64,000 bases of DNA from an uncultured Clostridia bacterium (lineage in GTDB: Bacteria; Bacillota; Clostridia; TANB77; CAG-508), in NCBI GenBank assembly GCA_934182465.1, contig CAKPRG010000002.1, positions 124,001 to 188,000 of the forward strand, written 5' to 3'. Made by a program: the position numbers and the translations under genes. The first letter of the stretch is position 1; the number at the start of each line of letters is the position of its first letter. Shown piece by piece: positions 60,972 through 64,000 of the stretch. A model generated the notes under the pieces. It did not search any database. It had not been told where the DNA came from and worked only from the letters and a program-made list of their open reading frames with translations.

Positions 60972-61901
60972 ATGGAAGAAGAAAAGAAAAACAAAATGAG
61001 CAAATGGCAATTTATATTAGCTTTGCTAATAGTAATTATATTGATTTTTTTAGTAATATATTCTTACTTTAAGCAAAATGAAATTATTACTAATTTAAGA
61101 AACCAAATACGTCAACAAAGTGAAACAAGTACTAGCACAGAAAAAGAAAATCAAGGAACAGAATTAGATTTTAATAGTCAATTGGTACAAAGTATATATC
61201 CTTTTACAGGAGCTTTTTCACAAAATGATTTAAGATATATAGCAAAAATAAAAAACATGGATTTAGAAAATATTACAAATGATTTTGTTTTAAAATTGGC
61301 TTGGTCTAAAGTAAAGAAAGATGATTGGGCTACTAGTCAAAAAAATAATGGAACATCTTTTGAAATAAATGCACAAGTATTAGATAATTATGTAAAAAAT
61401 ATATTTGGCAATATTTCATATAAAAAAGATAATTTTAATAATACAGACTTAGTGATGGGAAATTCAGACTTGTATTTGTATGACATTATTTACGATAGTG
61501 AAGATGATAAATATTATATAAATTTTAAAGAAGACAATATGCAAAATAATTCATTTATTATAAATTTATATCCAAAAGCTACTAAATATGAAGATAGAAT
61601 TGAAATAACTATTCATCCATTATATATAAAAAGTTTTGGAGAAAATCAAGAAGAAAGTGCAGAAAATTCGTATGTTGCATATCAACATTATAATTTTGAA
61701 ACTAAATCTTTTATAGGTAGATTAACAGATACCATGGATAATGTATTTAAAGAAACAGAGAATAAAAATAATTTAAGTGAACCAATATTAAATGATACAA
61801 TATCTTCAATTAAAGAAAAAGAATTAGAAACATATACATTTATATATAAATTAAATCAAAAAACAAATAATTATGAATTCTATTCATTGATAAACAAATA
61901 A
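60972..61901 (+). CDS. Membrane-anchored extracellular protein of unknown function
   Basis: 309 residues: short basic N-terminus, one TM helix at about 12-33 (FILALLIVIILIFLVIYSYF), Ser/Thr/Glu linker, then an extracytoplasmic alpha/beta domain with SIYPFTGAFSQNDLRYIAK and repeated Asn-rich segments. It starts 15 nt after clpX and ends before a strong terminator, so it is probably cotranscribed with clpX. Family not recognised. Confidence 0.65.
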   Translation: MEEEKKNKMSKWQFILALLIVIILIFLVIYSYFKQNEIITNLRNQIRQQSETSTSTEKENQGTELDFNSQLVQSIYPFTGAFSQNDLRYIAKIKNMDLENITNDFVLKLAWSKVKKDDWATSQKNNGTSFEINAQVLDNYVKNIFGNISYKKDNFNNTDLVMGNSDLYLYDIIYDSEDDKYYINFKEDNMQNNSFIINLYPKATKYEDRIEITIHPLYIKSFGENQEESAENSYVAYQHYNFETKSFIGRLTDTMDNVFKETENKNNLSEPILNDTISSIKEKELETYTFIYKLNQKTNNYEFYSLINK

Positions 61902-61941
61902 CTACTATAATCATTATCAAATTAAATTATATACAAAAACT

Positions 61942-61997
61942 AAGAATGAACTTTACTTATTAAAATAAAATTTTAATAAGTTGAAGTTCTTTTTTTG
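61942..61997 (+). terminator. Terminator after the clpX unit
   Basis: AAGAATGAACTT...AAGTTCTTTTTTT with inner ACTTATTAAA / TTTTAATAAGT. A very stable long stem. Confidence 0.88.
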
Positions 61998-62059
61998 ATA
62001 AAATTGGAAAGTGCTCTACAGTTTTCTATTTTTGCTAAATTAAATTTTACAAAAACGTT

Positions 62060-62118
62060 AAGTGAATAGTTAAATGCAATTCTGTAAAGTAAATGCAACT
62101 TGTACGAGAAAAAGCAAA
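62060..62118. repeat. Solo copy of the transposon-like end
   Basis: 28 nt at 62068-62095 are identical to 16632-16659 (AGTTAAATGCAATTCTGTAA and onward); similarity continues to GAAAAAGCAA. No opposite end is seen nearby. Confidence 0.6.
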
Positions 62119-62150
62119 TTTTACAAAAATGTTAAAAATTTTGTAAATGT

Positions 62151-62179
62151 TTGCTAAATATAAAACTATATGATATACT
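62151..62179 (+). promoter_or_regulatory. Promoter of the large gene at the right edge
   Basis: TTGCTA at 62151-62156 and TATACT at 62174-62179, spacing 17 bp, TGA before the -10. Confidence 0.5.
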
Positions 62180-62221
62180 TTTTTGTAGATTTATAAAGAG
62201 AAAAATAGGAGGAAAACAATC

Positions 62222-64000
62222 GTGGAAAAAGACACAAAAGAAGAATTACTTTCAAAATTAGAATATTTAGGATTAAATACTGATGAAATACCAGAATATT
62301 TAAAAGATTTTAGTCCTATTTCTTTTAATTTATCAAGATTAAATAATAATGACAGAGACCATAGAGTATTTCAATTTGTGCCAATAGATAAAATTCAAAT
62401 TCTTTTAACTCCAACATTAAGAAATGATGAGATAAAAGATAAATATTCAAAAGCAGTTCCACTTGGACGTTTCTTTAATCCAACAGGCAATGAAGAAGAT
62501 ATAGAAAGATATGCAACTTTGTTAAAGATTTTTTCAAAACTTTCAATTGCTGATGTTGAAAATGTTGCAATCGTACAAAAAAAATTAGAAAAAACAGAGC
62601 CTTTTCGCGTAAAATATAATAAGGACCATTTATGGCAAATATACTATTCAGAAGCAACAGATAGTTATTTTATGCTAGTATGTACAAAGGAAGAAACTTT
62701 TGCAGAATTTTTTTATTTACTAAAAAAGAAAATAGCTTTTGCTGAAAATAAAAGAGCAAAAGTAGTGCCTAAAATTTTTGTGCCAATAAATTATGTGAAT
62801 TATAGCGGAGAATTTTTAACAAGAGATGAAATTACAGATATAGAAAATTATTTATGGCTATTTACTAAAAATTGGCCATTAATATTTGAAGTATATGACA
62901 AAAACAGAAAAATGTCACTTCAAATAATTGGAGATACATATGTATATAATAATGTAAAAAGTACATATAAAATGAAGTTGACAAATCCTGAAGAAGCAAT
63001 AAAATTTTATAAATTATTAAAAGCTTTATTTATAATGCAAACAGAAATCAAAGATCATTTTGAATTTACTACTAAAATAGATAGTAAAAACGGCTTAGAA
63101 TTATATATGGGAAAAATTAGAATAACATATGATAGCCTTGAAGATTTTATAAAAAGTGAATACTTAATAGCATTAGAAGAAATGAAAAGTCAAGATGAAA
63201 ATTATAAAGAATTGGCACAAAAATTAACAAAATTGCAAAAAAAAGCAAATGAAAAAGAAAAAGAATATTTAGAAAAGCAAAAAGAAATTTCAACATACTT
63301 AGAATACAAGAAAACATTTTTTGGAAAAGTTAAATTTTTCTTGAAAGGTACAAAAGTAACTAAAAACAAAGAAACAGTAGAAGAAAAAATTGCAAAAGAT
63401 TCAGCTTTAGAAAAAGAAGAAAAAGAAACAAAGATATCAAATATAGAACCGTTTTTAAAAGAAAAAAAGTATTATACTTTAGAAGATTTAGTAACAATTT
63501 ATCATGTTAAAGAAAAAAATGATAGAAAAATCAAAAACATAATGCAAGATATTAAAGCAATTGAATTAAAAATAGAAAATTTAACAAGTAAAGTGAAAAA
63601 TGCAAAATTATATATTAATGAGATAGATAAACATAGAAAAAGTATATTTGACTTTTGGAAATTTGCAAATAAAGATGAAAAATTAGCATTAGAAAAAGGT
63701 GATACAACTGAAAAAGAACAAGATATGTCACCAATAAAAAAAGCATTTGATTTTGAAATGGATTTTGAAAAATTAGGTATAGAGATAGATAGATTACAAA
63801 GGACAAAACTTTCAAAAGAAGAGCTAGACAGTTTATTTATAGCAAAAACAAATTTATTATATATATTAAATATGCTAAGACTTAATGAAATGGACAAAAA
63901 TGCACTAGAATTAGCTTTGTATTCACTAAAAGAAGAATTTAATAAAAATAGATTATATATAGAAAGTGAAACATTCGATATATTTGGAAATGTAGAAAAT
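62222..64000 (+). CDS. Large coiled-coil protein of unknown function, N-terminal part
   Basis: GTG at 62222, 7 nt after AGGAGG, opens a frame that runs off the window (at least 593 residues). It begins VEKDTKEELLSKLEYLGL. Residues about 1-300 look like an alpha/beta domain repeated once; two FVPI motifs (PFVPIDK-like and KIFVPINYVNY) open similar stretches. From about 310 to 395 and again from about 430 it is Lys/Glu coiled coil with FFGKVKFFLKGTK between. No TM helix or signal peptide. Not recognised; could be structural or part of a secretion or phage-like system, but nothing decides this. Confidence 0.6.
   Translation, partial: MEKDTKEELLSKLEYLGLNTDEIPEYLKDFSPISFNLSRLNNNDRDHRVFQFVPIDKIQILLTPTLRNDEIKDKYSKAVPLGRFFNPTGNEEDIERYATLLKIFSKLSIADVENVAIVQKKLEKTEPFRVKYNKDHLWQIYYSEATDSYFMLVCTKEETFAEFFYLLKKKIAFAENKRAKVVPKIFVPINYVNYSGEFLTRDEITDIENYLWLFTKNWPLIFEVYDKNRKMSLQIIGDTYVYNNVKSTYKMKLTNPEEAIKFYKLLKALFIMQTEIKDHFEFTTKIDSKNGLELYMGKIRITYDSLEDFIKSEYLIALEEMKSQDENYKELAQKLTKLQKKANEKEKEYLEKQKEISTYLEYKKTFFGKVKFFLKGTKVTKNKETVEEKIAKDSALEKEEKETKISNIEPFLKEKKYYTLEDLVTIYHVKEKNDRKIKNIMQDIKAIELKIENLTSKVKNAKLYINEIDKHRKSIFDFWKFANKDEKLALEKGDTTEKEQDMSPIKKAFDFEMDFEKLGIEIDRLQRTKLSKEELDSLFIAKTNLLYILNMLRLNEMDKNALELALYSLKEEFNKNRLYIESETFDIFGNVEN

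Overview
The window is AT-rich, about three-quarters A+T by eye, with dense, mostly plus-strand genes. It carries sporulation genes: a SpoIIIAH-like protein at the left edge, the germination protease Gpr, and a short YtxC-like protein. Together with low-GC Firmicutes housekeeping synteny (rpsO-pnp, recJ-relA-MBL-hisS, tig-clpP-clpX), this points to an endospore-forming member of the Clostridia, probably one of the poorly cultured AT-rich gut lineages. I cannot name a genus. I saw no rRNA, tRNA, CRISPR array, complete insertion sequence or prophage.

Layout. 1-3 kb: end of the spoIIIA locus, holA, and a secreted TPM-like membrane protein. 3-14 kb: two large paralogous surface leucine-rich-repeat (LRR) proteins with prepilin-like N-termini flank rpsO and pnp. 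Each LRR gene has a long duplicated leader of about 600 nt. Each leader holds an 11-codon mini-ORF, several conserved hairpins, and a CTCCTA segment that can pair either with an upstream AGGAGAAATAT or with the gene's own Shine-Dalgarno. 14-16.6 kb: an accessory patch with a decayed AbiEi-type antitoxin remnant, a protein with a possible Cys-His-Asp triad, and a protein that may contain SseB-like repeats. 17-18.5 kb: an rlmH operon. 18.6-27.1 kb: two OmpR-family two-component systems around an FtsX/MacB-type ABC exporter, with a shared operator-like motif in two promoters. 27.1-30.8 kb: a glycolipid-type glycosyltransferase (with a 1-bp frameshift), two polysaccharide deacetylases and an LPG-synthase/flippase-like membrane protein, which looks like an envelope-lipid module. 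31-38 kb: rsuA-like, Nudix, yebC, a GT-C-like membrane protein, gpr, rubrerythrin, ytxC-like and traX-like genes. 38.2-43 kb: alpha-glucan metabolism (GT4 synthase, DUF4912, GH57 branching enzyme). 43-49.4 kb: ylbF, recJ, relA/spoT, MBL hydrolase, hisS. 49.5-57 kb: a second accessory stretch with higher local GC. It holds a GYDDG-repeat protein, pepV, a CmpB-family membrane protein, phosphofructokinase, a 43-aa membrane peptide, and a paralogous membrane-protein pair. The pair's 5' leaders are identical over 81 nt although the proteins are strongly diverged. 57-64 kb: tig, clpP, clpX, a membrane-anchored protein and a large coiled-coil protein cut by the window end.

The strongest candidates for undescribed biology are two RNA-level arrangements: the duplicated alternative-pairing leaders of the prepilin-LRR genes, and the 81-nt identical leader shared by the 54.9 kb and 56.1 kb genes. 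Smaller signals are a 151-bp terminal-inverted-repeat element inside one LRR leader, a hairpin between the Shine-Dalgarno and start codon of clpX, and dispersed repeats that look like remnants of transposon ends.
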